From the NCBI GenBank assembly GCA_964017185.1, contig OZ024875.1, positions 25,863,456 through 25,927,455 of the forward strand: DNA of 64,000 nucleotides, given 5' to 3'. Shown here in pieces: positions 13,061-23,118 of the stretch. This DNA is from Rugalucina vietnamica (taxonomy: Eukaryota; Mollusca; Bivalvia; Lucinida; Lucinidae). Each line of letters opens with the position of its first letter. Within the stretch, counting starts at the first letter, position 1. The notes beneath the pieces are model-generated. The model was not told the DNA's origin, did not search any database, and worked only from the letters and a program-made list of their open reading frames with translations. Made by a program: the position numbers and the translations under genes.

Positions 13061-14559
13061 TATTTTACACCGAAAAATGATACTGGGGCGTATGTGTCCT
13101 ACGAAATTATATTACGACTAAGATCTTCTATACTGACCAAAACATCAGTTTAATTGATTTAGCAGAATAAAAGGAGGGAAGCAAATCAATCTACACCACT
13201 CAATGGAAGTATTCGTAACATTTACATCTTAAATATATAAAGAAGAAAAGGGGACTGCATTTTTTCTTTAAAGATAATTTAGTGAATCCTTCAATAAAGC
13301 TACAAAACGCTAGACGCTTGGTCTGTAGCATATTTGGAAAGGATGTAACAGACTACAAACGCAGATAAAGCTGTTTCACAAAGAAGAAAGGAAGAGTCGA
13401 ACTGACGCTAATGCTAAGAACAGAAAAGTTTAAAACGTGCATAGAAACTCTGAATATTGAGATATACAACATCACAACTTTATATACAATATTGTTGTTT
13501 TCTTATTTCAAATAAATACATGTGTAAACCTTGGCCCTTCCCTTTCTCATTAATGAGTTCCCTGCTCTTACAGGATCTCAGTTTTATTTTTATTTCTTAG
13601 CGCATGGATTTAACTTGATGGATGAATTTTAAAAAAGTTGGCTGGAAAGTTTCCAAACAATTATCGCTTGATTATTTCTATGGCTATTACAATGGCGGTA
13701 CGCAAAACTCATTTAAGTAAAAGCCACAAACATTTGAAGCAAAAATTATTTATTCAAAACACTTCCAGGTAGATTTACCTTGCCATGGTATACCCTCAAG
13801 AGTTGGCTCCCAGTATTCTTCAATGTTGGGGGGCAGCGGGGACAAGATGATTACGAACACACAATATGTTTGGAAATGTACTAGTTGAGAAATCGACATA
13901 CACTGCGCAGGCCTGATGCAGTCGTCACCGATTGGATGTGCTATTCTGTGGAGGACCCATTGTTACTTTGACTGTAGCATGAAAACATTCCCTAAACTTC
14001 TCTCGCAAGACAAGACGTTTTAAAAAAACACAAGCATTCTCTCAACACTATTCGATCTTCTCAGCAGATGACAGATTTAAAACCACTGTTGAAAAGATAC
14101 AATGATTTAGGTATGTGTTTCATGATTGTGCATGCAACTTTGACCATCTCACATTGAAGAAGGGCTTGTTATATCACAGACTGGTTAAAAGTATACTCGC
14201 TGATCAAGTTCGGACCTAACGCTAACGATGTTCAGATGAGACATAGTGTAAGAGTGGAAAGAAGTGAGATGATTGCCAACCATTGAGGACAATGTGTAAG
14301 CGTTATACACGAACGTCAATGTATTGCTCAAGATTAAATATCTACACTCAATGTAAACCGAAAAGAATAAAAAGTAAAACCAAGTCCCTTTAAGAGCAGA
14401 GAAAGCATTAATGCGAAAGGGGATGGACCAGATAAAAGGGACATTTGAAGGACGCTAAATATTGGGTTAAGTGGTAAAACATCAGACCGTAGTCTGCTTC
14501 CTTCTTGCAGTCCAGTTTGAAATCAATGTCAAAGGGTTTCATACCTGACAAACTTTAAC
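13061..14559. other. Non-coding stretch, no gene recognised
   Basis: Single-copy-looking AT-rich sequence. No exon with supported splice sites and no repeat is visible. Confidence 0.4.
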
Positions 14560-14830
14560 TGAGTAAGCCTTTACCAGATTACAGTCCCGGTAAAGTTTTA
14601 ACAACATATTTCTCGTTTCTCGGAGGACACTAAGCTTTTTTTTCTCGGAGAAAGAACGGTAAATTTCTCTTTTCATTAAAATATTTCGCGTTCCATGTAT
14701 TCCTATTTCTCCGAGAAACACCGCGAAATTTCACCGCGACCGCAGATATTTACCGGAGAAAACAGGTAAGTCCAGATATACCTATTCGCGGAGTTTCTCG
14801 GAGAAATAATGTGCACGATTATGAAAATCG
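14560..14830 (+). repeat. TTTCTCGGAGAAA-rich repeat, copy 1
   Basis: Several TTTCTCGGAGAAA or TCTCCGAGAAACACCGCGAAA segments occur here. The same family is inverted at 27570-27840; for example CATATTTCTCGTTTCTC here matches GAGAAACGAGAAATATG there, and a CCCGGTAAA flank is shared. No coding sequence; class unknown. Confidence 0.65.
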
Positions 14831-14883
14831 ACTTTACCTTTAAGTTATTTTTTTATAATACTTTTAAGTATATAAAATAGAAA

Positions 14884-15026
14884 GAGCGATAAGCGCCTTT
14901 GTTTCCGCTACTCGGATAGTGCTGTTCCCCCTCTTCTTAAATCTAAAATTTCTGGTTCTATCCATCATCAGCGACTGTACAGGCTGGTTTGTGTCAGAAC
15001 TGGTCGGGAACTATGCAGACCGGTAA
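14884..15026 (+). mobile_element. GAGCCG-type MITE, 5'-truncated copy
   Basis: Contains the right half of the family described at 21464-21700: the AAGCGCCTTTGTTTCCGCTA segment, CGGATAGTGC, CGACTGTACAGGCTGG, TTTGTGTCAGAACTGG and CAGACCGG. The left inverted repeat is missing. Confidence 0.75.
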
Positions 15027-15186
15027 TTAAAGTAAAACTGGGATGAACCGGCTTATACATATTTTCTTATTTTTTGCTCTCAACCTAATTAAATTTTATG
15101 GGTACATGTATTTGTTAGAACTACCATTTATTTCCTACTATGAATTTATCCAATTTTGCAGCTGAAAAAAAATCTTTTCTTGCTTG

Positions 15187-15189
15187 TTT

Positions 15190-15225
<36 letters not shown>

Positions 15226-15228
15226 TTC
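15187..15228. repeat. (TTTA)n microsatellite
   Basis: About ten TTTA units. Confidence 0.95.
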
Positions 15229-15710
15229 ATTTATGCAATATTTAGCGAGGGTGACGCTCTCTGTATATCGCATGGGCAATTTTTCGTAACACTACAGCGC
15301 CAGACATCGAATGTAGGGATCCTGGTAGTGGAAGCGGGCTTCTAACATATCATAAGAAAACCAGTCGATCATGTTAGATTACAACGAACCAAGGTAACAA
15401 TCTGCGTTTGAAATTCCGACTCCTGTTTAAATATCCTAAACGAAACCAACATAAAAGGATAATATTGCGATTACGAAAGCTAATTTGCGCTTAAACTTAA
15501 TGTTTGCGTAGAAAGCAGGAAAGGGTACACTCATTTTGCACGAAAACTAATGCATGGCCTTATATTTTGGTGTCGGTTTTAAAAAAATACCGGGACCGTC
15601 TACACAAACTATGTATGTGCATCAATACAAAAATCACTGTGCAATATTGATGTTACTAACGTCCTAGTCCACAGCCACGGTTACGTCGGTACGTTTGACT
15701 TCTTTCTAAG
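15229..15710. other. Non-coding stretch
   Basis: No gene, RNA gene or repeat recognised. Confidence 0.4.
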
Positions 15711-15912
15711 TGTAACGGGATAGTCTCCCTTGTAGAATACGTTGGTGCAACGTATTAGCGGCATATTAGCGGGTAGTAATATGCAAATTAGAAACTCGAA
15801 ACTTTGTGATTAGAGTAAGTGTTAGGTATATAGCGCAGTAAACCACCCTTGGTGGATGAGCATGCTTTTCCACTGACGGGGTTTCTGTGGCTTGGCTCGG
15901 CTGTTCGTTACA
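15711..15912 (+). repeat. 5' LTR of the TRIM-like element
   Basis: Ends TGTAACG...CGTTACA form a perfect 7-bp terminal inverted repeat, the normal TG...CA LTR form. Confidence 0.85.
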
Positions 15913-15914
15913 TT

Positions 15915-15932
15915 TGGTGGCAGCGGTGGGAT
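15915..15932 (+). promoter_or_regulatory. Primer binding site, tRNA-Leu type
   Basis: TGGTGGCAGCGGTGGGAT lies two bases after the LTR. Its complement is TCCCACCGCTGCC plus ACCA, which matches the 3' end of common metazoan tRNA-Leu (family knowledge). Confidence 0.8.
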
Positions 15933-16008
15933 AATGACAACTGCCAGACCGGGGTTGCCTTACCCATGTAGTCCCCAGGCCAAGACTCGGGGCGAGAAGA
16001 AGTCTTCT

Positions 16009-16023
16009 CGGAGGGGGAAGTAA
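16009..16023 (+). other. Polypurine tract
   Basis: CGGAGGGGGAAGTAA immediately precedes the second LTR, the expected plus-strand priming site. Confidence 0.75.
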
Positions 16024-16142
16024 TGTAACGGGATAGTCTCCCTTGTAGAATACGTTGGTGCAACGTATTAGCGGCATATTAGCGGGTAGTAATATGCAAA
16101 TTAGAAACTCGAAACTTTGTGATTAGAGTAAGTGTTAGGTAT
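16024..16142 (+). repeat. 3' LTR, truncated
   Basis: Identical to the first 119 bases of the 5' LTR. The remaining 83 bases are absent here and do not resume beyond the LINE near 18831. Confidence 0.85.
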
Positions 16143-18831
16143 GATAGTTCGTCTCTCACTAATGAGAAAGACCATCATTATTTCTTGAATAGTGCTGATG
16201 TGTGTTGGTGAGTTCTTTGATGGCTGACTAGGCCAATTCTGGCTCTAAACTGTCGGTTGCAAGTAGAGCAAGTCAATGTCATAGAGTCTGCTGGTAGCAC
16301 ATTTGTTTTGGCTTTGCGCTCTCTTCGCTTTCTTTCAGCTTCACAGATTCTCTTCTTTTCATAGAGAGCTGCTCCTTTGTTGATGAGACCTCGCCACTTT
16401 GATCGCTCCTGTGCAGTCTGTTCCCAGGACCCCATTGGTATTTCGAAATCCTTCAGAGAGGCTTTGAGGGTGTCTTTGTAGCGTTTCTTCTGGCCACCTT
16501 GAGAGCGCTTTCCCTCCTGTAGTTCTCCATAGAAGACTTTCTTTGGAAGTCGCGCATCAGGCATTCTTATAACATGGCCAGTCCATCTTAGCTGTGCTAG
16601 CTTTAAGACTGTATGCATGCTTTGCATCCCTGCTTTCCTCAGGACCTCTGTGTCTGGAATTTTGTCCTGCCACTTGATTTTTAACAACTTTCTCAAACAG
16701 CTTAAGTGGAAATGGTTAAGTCTCTTTGCATGGCGTTGGTATACTGTCCAGGTCTCACATGCATACAAGAGGGTTGGCAGTACCACAGCCTTGTAGACTT
16801 TCAGCTTGGTGTCAAGCTTGATTCCATTTCGCTCCCAGACATTTGCACGGAGTCTTCCGAATGCCACACTAGCTTTTGCAATTCTGGCAGTGATCTCATC
16901 ATCAATATGCACTGCTCTGGAGAGAGTGCTTCCCAGGTAGGTGAACTTGTCAACAACTTTCAGTTTTTGCCCATTCACAGTGATGGTTGGTTCATTATAT
17001 GGTTTTCCGGGGGCTGGTTGGTGTACAACCTCTGTCTTTTTTGTGCTGATTGTGAGATCATAGTTATCACATGACTGTGAGACTTGATCCATGGCTCTTT
17101 GCATTTTTGCCTCTGTGTTGGCATTCTTATCCATATCATCTGCATAGAGGAGCTCATCTAGCACATCAGTCTGGACCTTAGTTTTGGCTTGCAACCTTCT
17201 GAGGTTGAATATGTTGCCATCAAAACGGTACCTGATTGGAAAACCAGTGTCACTGTCCTGAAAAGCATCCATAAGCATGGCAGAAAACATCATGCTGAAC
17301 AGTGTTGGTGCCAGAACACAGCCTTGTTTGACCCCATTTGTTACTTCAAATGGTTCAGAGAACTCTCCATCATTTTGCACACGTGCCTGCATGCCATCAT
17401 GAAACTGCCGCACCATAGCTATGAATCTGGGTGGACAGCCAAACTTGGCCATGATTTTCCAGAGTCCATCACGACTAACAGTGTCAAAAGCTTTGGTGAG
17501 GTCAACAAACGTCATGTATAGATCTACATTCTGTTCTTGGCATTTCTCCTGAAGCTGTCTTGCTGTGAAGATCATGTCTATTGTCCCTCTGTCTTTTCTG
17601 AATCCACATTGACTTTCTGGGATAAGTCCCGTCTGATCAAGATGAGCATTCAGACGATTTAACAGAATTTTTGCAAGTATCTTCCCAGCAATTGATAGGA
17701 GGGAGATGCCTCTGTGATTGTCACAGACTTGAGGATTTCCTTTCCGCTTGTATAGGTGGATTATGGATGCATCCTTAAATTCTTGTGGGATAGCCTCCTT
17801 CCTCCACATACAGTGAAACAACTCTGTCAGTTTCTCTGCCATGGGTAGCCCCCCAGCCTTGTAAACTTCGGCAGGAATTGCATCTGCACCTGGGGCTTTG
17901 CCAGATGATAGTTGTTGAACTGCTTTTCTTGTTTCCGTAACGGTAGGAAATTCATCTAACAGAACATTGCACTCTATCTGTGGAAGTCTGTCGATTGCAT
18001 CCTGATTGATGCTTGATGGTCGATTAAGCACACTATTGAAGTGTTCTGCCCACCTTTCCAAGATAGCTTCTTTATCTGTGAGAAGAGTGTTTCCATCTGC
18101 ACTGAGCAATGTGGTGGCTCCAGAACTCTTTGGACCATAAATGGTTTTCAGTGCATCATGAAATTTCTTCATGTCCTTTCTATCCGCAAAAGACTGAATT
18201 TCTTCTGTTTTCTTCCTCAGCCAGGAATCTTGCATGTCCCTAAGCTTGGTCTGGACTGTCTTACAAATGTTGCTGTAGGCTGCTTTCTTTGATACTGAGC
18301 TAGTATCATCTTGATGTGCCTTGAGCAAACGGTGCTTTTCTTCAAGAAGCCTCTGAATTTCATCATCATTCTCATCAAACCAGTCTTGATGTTTGCGAGA
18401 TGGATGGCCTAAGGTGCTTGCAGCTGAAGAAAGAACTGTTTTATGGAAAACTGTCCAGTTTTCTTCGGGGTCCTCTGAACTGAGATTCATTGCATCCAGT
18501 TGGTTGCAAATGTCTGTTAAGAAATCTTGTCTCATGCTGTCTTTATTCAGCTTTGAGACATCCAGTCTCTTAGGAGCTTTCTTGCCTTGAGGTCGCCTCG
18601 CAGGCTGTATTCTTAGGTTGAGTTTGCTGACAACCAGTCTATGATCTGTCCAGCAGTCTGCACCACACATAGTCTTTGTCACTTTAACATCCTGCCTGTC
18701 TGTTCTCCGCACTATGACATAGTCTATGAGATGCCAGTGTTTGGAACGGGGATGCATCCAGGATGTTTTGTTCCTATTAGGTAGACGGAAGACTGTGTTG
18801 GTGATTAGAAGATCATGTTCAGCACATGAGT
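16143..18831 (-). mobile_element. 5'-truncated LINE (non-LTR retrotransposon)
   Basis: Its 3' end abuts the broken LTR at 16142. The 5' truncation falls near 18831, where the endonuclease frame stops matching family expectation. The only coding part is the ORF at 16178-18757. A possible imperfect target duplication (TGTTAGGTA left, TGTTTGGTA right) is weak. Confidence 0.85.
16178..18757 (-). CDS. LINE ORF2 fragment: endonuclease end, reverse transcriptase, C2H2 finger
   Basis: Open for 859 codons with no stop. It begins inside the apurinic endonuclease domain (DYVIVRR, then a TDHRLV motif at about residue 38). It continues into a reverse transcriptase with GKAPGADAIPAEVYK, the FVDLTKAFD catalytic aspartate block, NGVKQGCVLAP and the YADD box (LLYADDMD). 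A C-terminal C2H2 finger follows (CSTCNRQF...HQRTH). In-frame sequence continues upstream of this methionine to about 18826 (CAEHDLLITN), so the start is an artefact of truncation. The residues after YADD (MDKNANTE) differ from the hydrophobic stretch usual there. The family resembles RTE/I-superfamily elements often mis-annotated as craniofacial development protein 2-like; the exact clade is uncertain. Confidence 0.9.
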   Translation of the reverse strand: MHPRSKHWHLIDYVIVRRTDRQDVKVTKTMCGADCWTDHRLVVSKLNLRIQPARRPQGKKAPKRLDVSKLNKDSMRQDFLTDICNQLDAMNLSSEDPEENWTVFHKTVLSSAASTLGHPSRKHQDWFDENDDEIQRLLEEKHRLLKAHQDDTSSVSKKAAYSNICKTVQTKLRDMQDSWLRKKTEEIQSFADRKDMKKFHDALKTIYGPKSSGATTLLSADGNTLLTDKEAILERWAEHFNSVLNRPSSINQDAIDRLPQIECNVLLDEFPTVTETRKAVQQLSSGKAPGADAIPAEVYKAGGLPMAEKLTELFHCMWRKEAIPQEFKDASIIHLYKRKGNPQVCDNHRGISLLSIAGKILAKILLNRLNAHLDQTGLIPESQCGFRKDRGTIDMIFTARQLQEKCQEQNVDLYMTFVDLTKAFDTVSRDGLWKIMAKFGCPPRFIAMVRQFHDGMQARVQNDGEFSEPFEVTNGVKQGCVLAPTLFSMMFSAMLMDAFQDSDTGFPIRYRFDGNIFNLRRLQAKTKVQTDVLDELLYADDMDKNANTEAKMQRAMDQVSQSCDNYDLTISTKKTEVVHQPAPGKPYNEPTITVNGQKLKVVDKFTYLGSTLSRAVHIDDEITARIAKASVAFGRLRANVWERNGIKLDTKLKVYKAVVLPTLLYACETWTVYQRHAKRLNHFHLSCLRKLLKIKWQDKIPDTEVLRKAGMQSMHTVLKLAQLRWTGHVIRMPDARLPKKVFYGELQEGKRSQGGQKKRYKDTLKASLKDFEIPMGSWEQTAQERSKWRGLINKGAALYEKKRICEAERKRRERKAKTNVLPADSMTLTCSTCNRQFRARIGLVSHQRTHQHTSALFKK

Positions 18832-19168
18832 ATGTATGTTTGGTACATCTACATTTATATATCGATGTCGTATTGTAACAAAAAATGGCGGAAAAAATCT
18901 AAGTGATGATTAAAAAAAAGAAAGAATAATCGACATTTTCCCTAATTCATGTACTGTACATGTAAATTTAAGTAATTTTATTTCAGCCTCTTACCTGATG
19001 CACTGTGCGAACTATTTAAACTGGGTGTCCTAAACAAATGTGTCTGGTAGATTTTCTAATTCTTAATGAACTTTTTGACATACAAATAATAAACGAAAAT
19101 GTCTATGTCATTACCAATTGCATTGCAACTCTTGCATTCTGTTTTATGAAAATATGTCTTTTAATTGT
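18832..19168. other. Non-coding stretch
   Basis: AT-rich, no gene or repeat recognised. Confidence 0.4.
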
Positions 19169-19367
19169 ATCATAACGTTAGTTAGAAGCCTCCGTGGCGC
19201 AGTGGTTAAGCCATTTCCGTCGTAAACCAGGGGTCGCAGGTTCGATCCCGGGCTTCTCCAGTCCTTCTGATTGAGACTATAAACCGAGGTCCCGTCTCCA
19301 TTTGACCTTAGCTGTTGGTGGGACGTTAAACCCCAATCAATCAATCAATCAATCAATCATAACGTTA
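19169..19367 (+). mobile_element. tRNA-derived SINE with 12-bp target duplication
   Basis: The target duplication ATCATAACGTTA is perfect at 19169-19180 and 19356-19367. The head folds partly like a tRNA: GAAGCCT pairs with GGGCTTC, box A is TGGCGCAGTGG, box B is GGTTCGATCCC, and CCA follows. The anticodon arm is poor, so this is not a working tRNA. The tail is ACGTTAAACCCCAATCAATC with (CAAT)n. A second copy lies inverted in MCM10 intron 15. The perfect duplication suggests recent insertion. Confidence 0.9.
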
Positions 19368-19915
19368 ATTGTACATGTTTAGGGAGAGGACTTACCAATG
19401 TTGTAATAACTTGTGTCCAATCCTTTTGTTTATTCACAATGAAATACGATTAATCTGAATGTGTCTGTTGCACATAATGCATTTTTCTTGTCTAATAATA
19501 TTATTGAGATTTATAGAAGGAGCGAAATAAAAATTTAATACAATTCAAAATTTTTCGACTGAATATACACACATTGTACATTTACAATGCTCCACACAAA
19601 CCGCAATCCCTCACAAAAAATAACATACATGTAAATGTATTTTTATGGTCAAACTGTCAAATTAATTATCAATCTCAAGTCTAAACGACCAAAACACTTT
19701 TCGTTTCAAAGTACATGTGCATGCATATATACAACTTTACAGTATCGAATTCTTAAGAAATCTTTTGACATGTTAGAAGTGGATGAAACCTCTCCTTCCG
19801 AAAGCGCTTCTGCCATTATTGTCTGTGATGTTGTAAAAAAATTATGACAGATAACTTTCAAATTCGTGGAATAAAATAAAAATGGAAACTAAAAACTTAT
19901 TACTCAAGAATGATT
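19368..19915. other. Non-coding stretch
   Basis: No gene recognised. A short open frame near 19635-19847 has no supporting motif. Confidence 0.4.
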
Positions 19916-20154
19916 TGAGCCGCCTCATAAGAAAAAAATAATCTGCATATGCGAAACCAAAGGCGCTGATCAGCTTCGCCGTATCTGCGAAGCTGATCAG
20001 CGCCCTTGTTTACGCAATACGGAAAGTACAATTCGTCTACTTTCTAAATCCAAAATTTCCAGCCTCTAGCCAACTTCTGTGCTTGAACAGCCTGGTTTGT
20101 GTCGGACCTGTTCGGAAGCCACATTGTTGGTTTTCTCAGTCACGGGACGGCTCA
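19916..20154 (+). mobile_element. GAGCCG-type MITE
   Basis: Starts TGAGCCGCCTCATAAGAAAA and ends CACGGGACGGCTCA. The internal hairpin GGCGCTGATCAGCTTCGC/GCGAAGCTGATCAGCGCC, CGGAAAGTAC and TTTGTGTCGGACCTG are family landmarks. Confidence 0.85.
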
Positions 20155-21207
20155 TTTTTAATGATGAATGTTCGTCAATAAAAATACATGGACAAATTCA
20201 TTCATGTTTAGGTGATTTACAAAGCCGTCAGTTGGGATGAAGTCATATGACAGTGTTCGCTTCACGGTCGGCATTATTTATTTGCTTGATTTTATATTTC
20301 ACTTTACGGCAGATAGTTTTCCAATCATGCGAAGGAGCAGTGTCATCTTCGTGTTTATAAGAGAATACGAAACAAGTACACATGCATGCTGAAACACACC
20401 TCCGTGTGATTCTGTCTCCCCCACTCTACAAGTATGCTACATAAGTCAAAAATAATTTCTGTAAGTTTTGTTGACCATTTTTATAGCCTCAACCCTTCGA
20501 TGTATTATTCTATAGCTATAACTGTAATGGAAAAGGCCCATATAGATATCCATCCGAGAAAAAAAGAAGTCCGGTTTTAAAAGATTGTTTATTCGTCAAT
20601 ATGATTATTTTAGGATGTAAAACTGTAGACATACAAAAAGTAAATCGATTGTTTTTTCAACTGGGACACTTAAAAGTTTGAAAGTTACTAACGTTTCAAA
20701 TTAAAAAGACTGCTTAGAGGTCATGGGTAGATATTCGGTCGGCGGTCATCAGTCTGCGGTCCTTGCAAGCCTTAGGCATATTCGTCCCCAATTATTTCGA
20801 TACAAATTGTTATTTCGGTTTCTAATCTATAAACGACATGCTTAAGGCATGATTTCTATCATTGATTATGCCTGTAGTGCCTGTCTGTTTTTCATAATAA
20901 TAATAGTTCATCGCGGTTTGTATTTAGCGCTACACTGCCGTGGTCACTTCAATAGTTTTTTTTATGATAACCTCGAAGGTACGAATGAAGCCGAGATAGC
21001 CTGATTCTCTTTTCTCTTCTAGTAATCAAGGGCGGGAAAATGATTCGGTATCAATTAAGCATGGCACTGGTTCCCATTCCGAATATATTTACATATAACA
21101 TAAACCTGATAACGGGAAACCAGCCGATAATGGCAACTATTTTTAGATTATTATTTATAGACCATAAATATTAATGATAACATGAGTAATGCCGTTAAAA
21201 GTCTGTC
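20155..21207. other. Non-coding stretch
   Basis: No gene or repeat recognised. Confidence 0.4.
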
Positions 21208-21279
21208 GGCCCCATTAGCTCAGTCTGTTAAGCATCGGTCTTCTAATCAGACTCTTACAGGTTCGAATCTCGCCATGTA
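21208..21279 (+). pseudogene. tRNA-like pseudogene (Arg-TCT-like head)
   Basis: GGCCCCATTAGCTCAGTCTG resembles a tRNA 5' half with box A, GGTCTTCTAATC an anticodon loop with TCT, and AGGTTCGAATCT box B. Anticodon and T-stem pairing are broken and no acceptor partner is visible. A poly-T tract follows at about 21293-21321. Either a dead tRNA or the head of a SINE fragment. Confidence 0.6.
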
Positions 21280-21288
21280 TCCGCTATT

Positions 21289-21321
<33 letters not shown>

Positions 21322-21463
21322 TTATCATAATAAGTTTCTTTTCTTTCTTCATTCGTTTTTATTCTTCCTTTTTTATGGAGTCTATTTAGCAGTACGCTGA
21401 AAAAAGTTGTTCAGTACTGGCGATAACTGGTAGGCCCAGACAGATGAATGTTGCATTATCAAA

Positions 21464-21700
21464 TGAGCCGCGTCACAAGAAAACCGGATTTTTGCCTATG
21501 CGAAAACAAAGGCGCAGATCAGCTTCGCAGTAACTGCGAAGCTGATCAGCGCCTTTGTTTTCGCTACACGGATAGTACACTTTCTCTTCTTATTAAATCC
21601 GAAATTTCAAGCTTCTATGCTGCTTCTGGGACTGTACATGTCGGTTTGTGTCAGACCTGGTTGGAAACCACGAAGACCGGTTTTGTCGCGTCGCGGCTCA
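21464..21700 (+). mobile_element. GAGCCG-type MITE, best complete copy
   Basis: Terminal inverted repeats of about 24 bp: TGAGCCGCGTCACAAGAAAA left and GTCGCGTCGCGGCTCA right. The centre-left hairpin at about 21510-21557 has 20-bp arms (AGGCGCAGATCAGCTTCGCA and complement). No coding sequence, about 237 bp. Seven copies lie in the window. Superfamily not determined; no convincing target duplication was read. Confidence 0.85.
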
Positions 21701-21881
21701 TTAATATTGAATTTTGAAATGATGTTTAACCGTATCTTCAATGGCAAAAAAGATAAATGTATTACATGGGTGTAAATTATGTTAAGTGTATGTTGAGATA
21801 TCTGATGATTTTCACAAGTGATTGATATCAGCCGATATTTTAACTGTAAATTTCTGGTAACTTCTGACGTTTCCATTCACT

Positions 21882-21889
21882 TGACGTCA
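21882..21889. promoter_or_regulatory. CRE palindrome TGACGTCA
   Basis: Perfect CREB/ATF-type site in the left flank of the foldback at 21955-22081. Function not shown. Confidence 0.35.
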
Positions 21890-21954
21890 TTAAAAAGTGT
21901 TTCACGTCAGAAATTCTAACGCCTTTAACTCAGTTATTTAAGAAATGAATTTCA

Positions 21955-22081
21955 TTTTTCTGGTGTTCATGGAGCTATGAACCGCAGTGGGTCGCGTGCA
22001 AAGTGAATGAACCCCGAAGGGGTTCATGTAAGCTTTGCTAGCGACCCACTGCGGTTCATAGCTCCATGAACAACAGAAAAA
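21955..22081. repeat. Foldback, about 60-bp arms with GAAG/TTCG loop
   Basis: The arm TTTTTCTGGTGTTCATGGAG continues through CGCAGTGGGTCGCG to the centre ACCCCGAAGGGGT and returns almost perfectly. On the minus strand the tip reads CCCC-TTCG-GGGG, a stable tetraloop. Confidence 0.85.
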
Positions 22082-22251
22082 TTAAACTCATTGCTTATAT
22101 TTACATTCATTTCTCTCTATCGCTTGTTGAAAAATCACTAAGGCGGTCACATTTACCAGCAAAGAGAGAATCTACACACAGTGTGTGTTCAAACAGCGGA
22201 ACGGCGTCGACGTTTACAACGTCCAATCAGATTGGCGAGATTCATGTTTTT

Positions 22252-22259
22252 TGACGTCA
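22252..22259. promoter_or_regulatory. CRE palindrome TGACGTCA
   Basis: Perfect CRE-like octamer, with further ACGTCACGTCGCGTGAC just downstream. It lies on the right flank of the foldback element. Confidence 0.35.
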
Positions 22260-22344
22260 ACTTTGGATTACGTCACGTCGCGTGACACAATGTTGTTCAT
22301 GGAAGTATGAACACAGATGAACATCTAATGGTTCATCTAAGGAG

Positions 22345-22799
22345 GTTTTAGAAAAATGTAAATATTTAAGAAATAACATAAAGTATTGGTGTTCATGTTC
22401 TTAATTTTTTTTATTTAGAACGTAAGGAAGAGTGTACCATAAATATTTGTGTTTTCAATATTTTTTTTGTTTTGCATTTTCACCGCCTGCCTCTTCAATG
22501 GGAAAATGTACAAAATCAACACACTCGATTAAATATATTTGGTATTCAATTCAAAAAAGTAAAATATCCTCTAAGTATATACCCATACCCATACATACAC
22601 GTCAATCTTGAAAAGTCAGTCGTACATTAACGTACAAGACAAACGCGACCCTGGCGTATGAAAAAAATCTCAACACGCTGAATAAGAAAATTTGCTTCTT
22701 AAACTTTAATTACCTACAGTATAGGACTTACGGCTAATCAATTACTAGAATCTAGTAAAACCACAACATGGAAGTATGGAGAAATCTCCGACCACTTTT
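22345..22799. other. Non-coding stretch
   Basis: AT-rich, nothing recognised. Confidence 0.4.
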
Positions 22800-23118
22800 G
22801 CAACCTCTTGGCGTGATTGATGCTTTACGTCCCAGTCAACAGCTAAGGTCATGTTGGGATGTTGCCTCCATTTTACAGGACTTTTACCCAAAATGAGGAT
22901 GTCATCACATCCAACAAGTGCTTGAAATATAACTATCCAACTAAGACCCAAAAGGCTTATACGTATGGATGGTTTGACTTGAAATGTTTCCTCGGCAGGC
23001 TCAGACAAGCGCGGTTAACCAGTAATCAGACGGTCAGTCAGCAGTGTATTAAGCTTTACCTGAAGGCACAAGTAGCCTATATCTATTTCTTTAGGCCCCA
23101 ATGGGAGGGGGGCCCATA
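22800..23118 (-). repeat. SINE-like dispersed repeat, copy 2 (inverted)
   Basis: Reverse-orientation match of 3468-3802, including CAACAGCTAAGGTCATG, GGATGTTGCCTCCATTTTA and GGATGTCATCACATCC. Confidence 0.6.

Larger units (their letters stand above)
15711..16142 (+). mobile_element. Miniature LTR element (TRIM-like), 3' LTR broken
   Basis: A 202-bp LTR (15711-15912) begins TGTAACG and ends CGTTACA. Then comes a tRNA-Leu-type primer binding site, about 80 bp of non-coding DNA, a purine tract, and a second LTR. The first 119 bp of the second LTR match the first LTR essentially perfectly before being cut at 16142 by the LINE. The internal region is only 111 bp and cannot code for gag or pol, so the element must have depended on another LTR element. 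Near-identity of the LTRs implies recent activity. Confidence 0.85.

Noticed and set aside
15766-16077. 103-codon minus-strand frame
   Set aside because: It is antisense to the TRIM-like element, covering its LTR, primer site and purine tract.
16706-18590. Plus-strand open frames of 60-122 codons
   Set aside because: They are shadows of the minus-strand LINE reverse transcriptase.
19185-19260. Functional tRNA gene
   Set aside because: The acceptor and box B look good, but the anticodon arm does not pair properly, position 33 is not T, and the unit carries a SINE tail and target duplication.
21208-21279. Functional tRNA-Arg(TCT)
   Set aside because: Anticodon and T stems are mismatched and no 3' acceptor strand pairs with GGCCCC.
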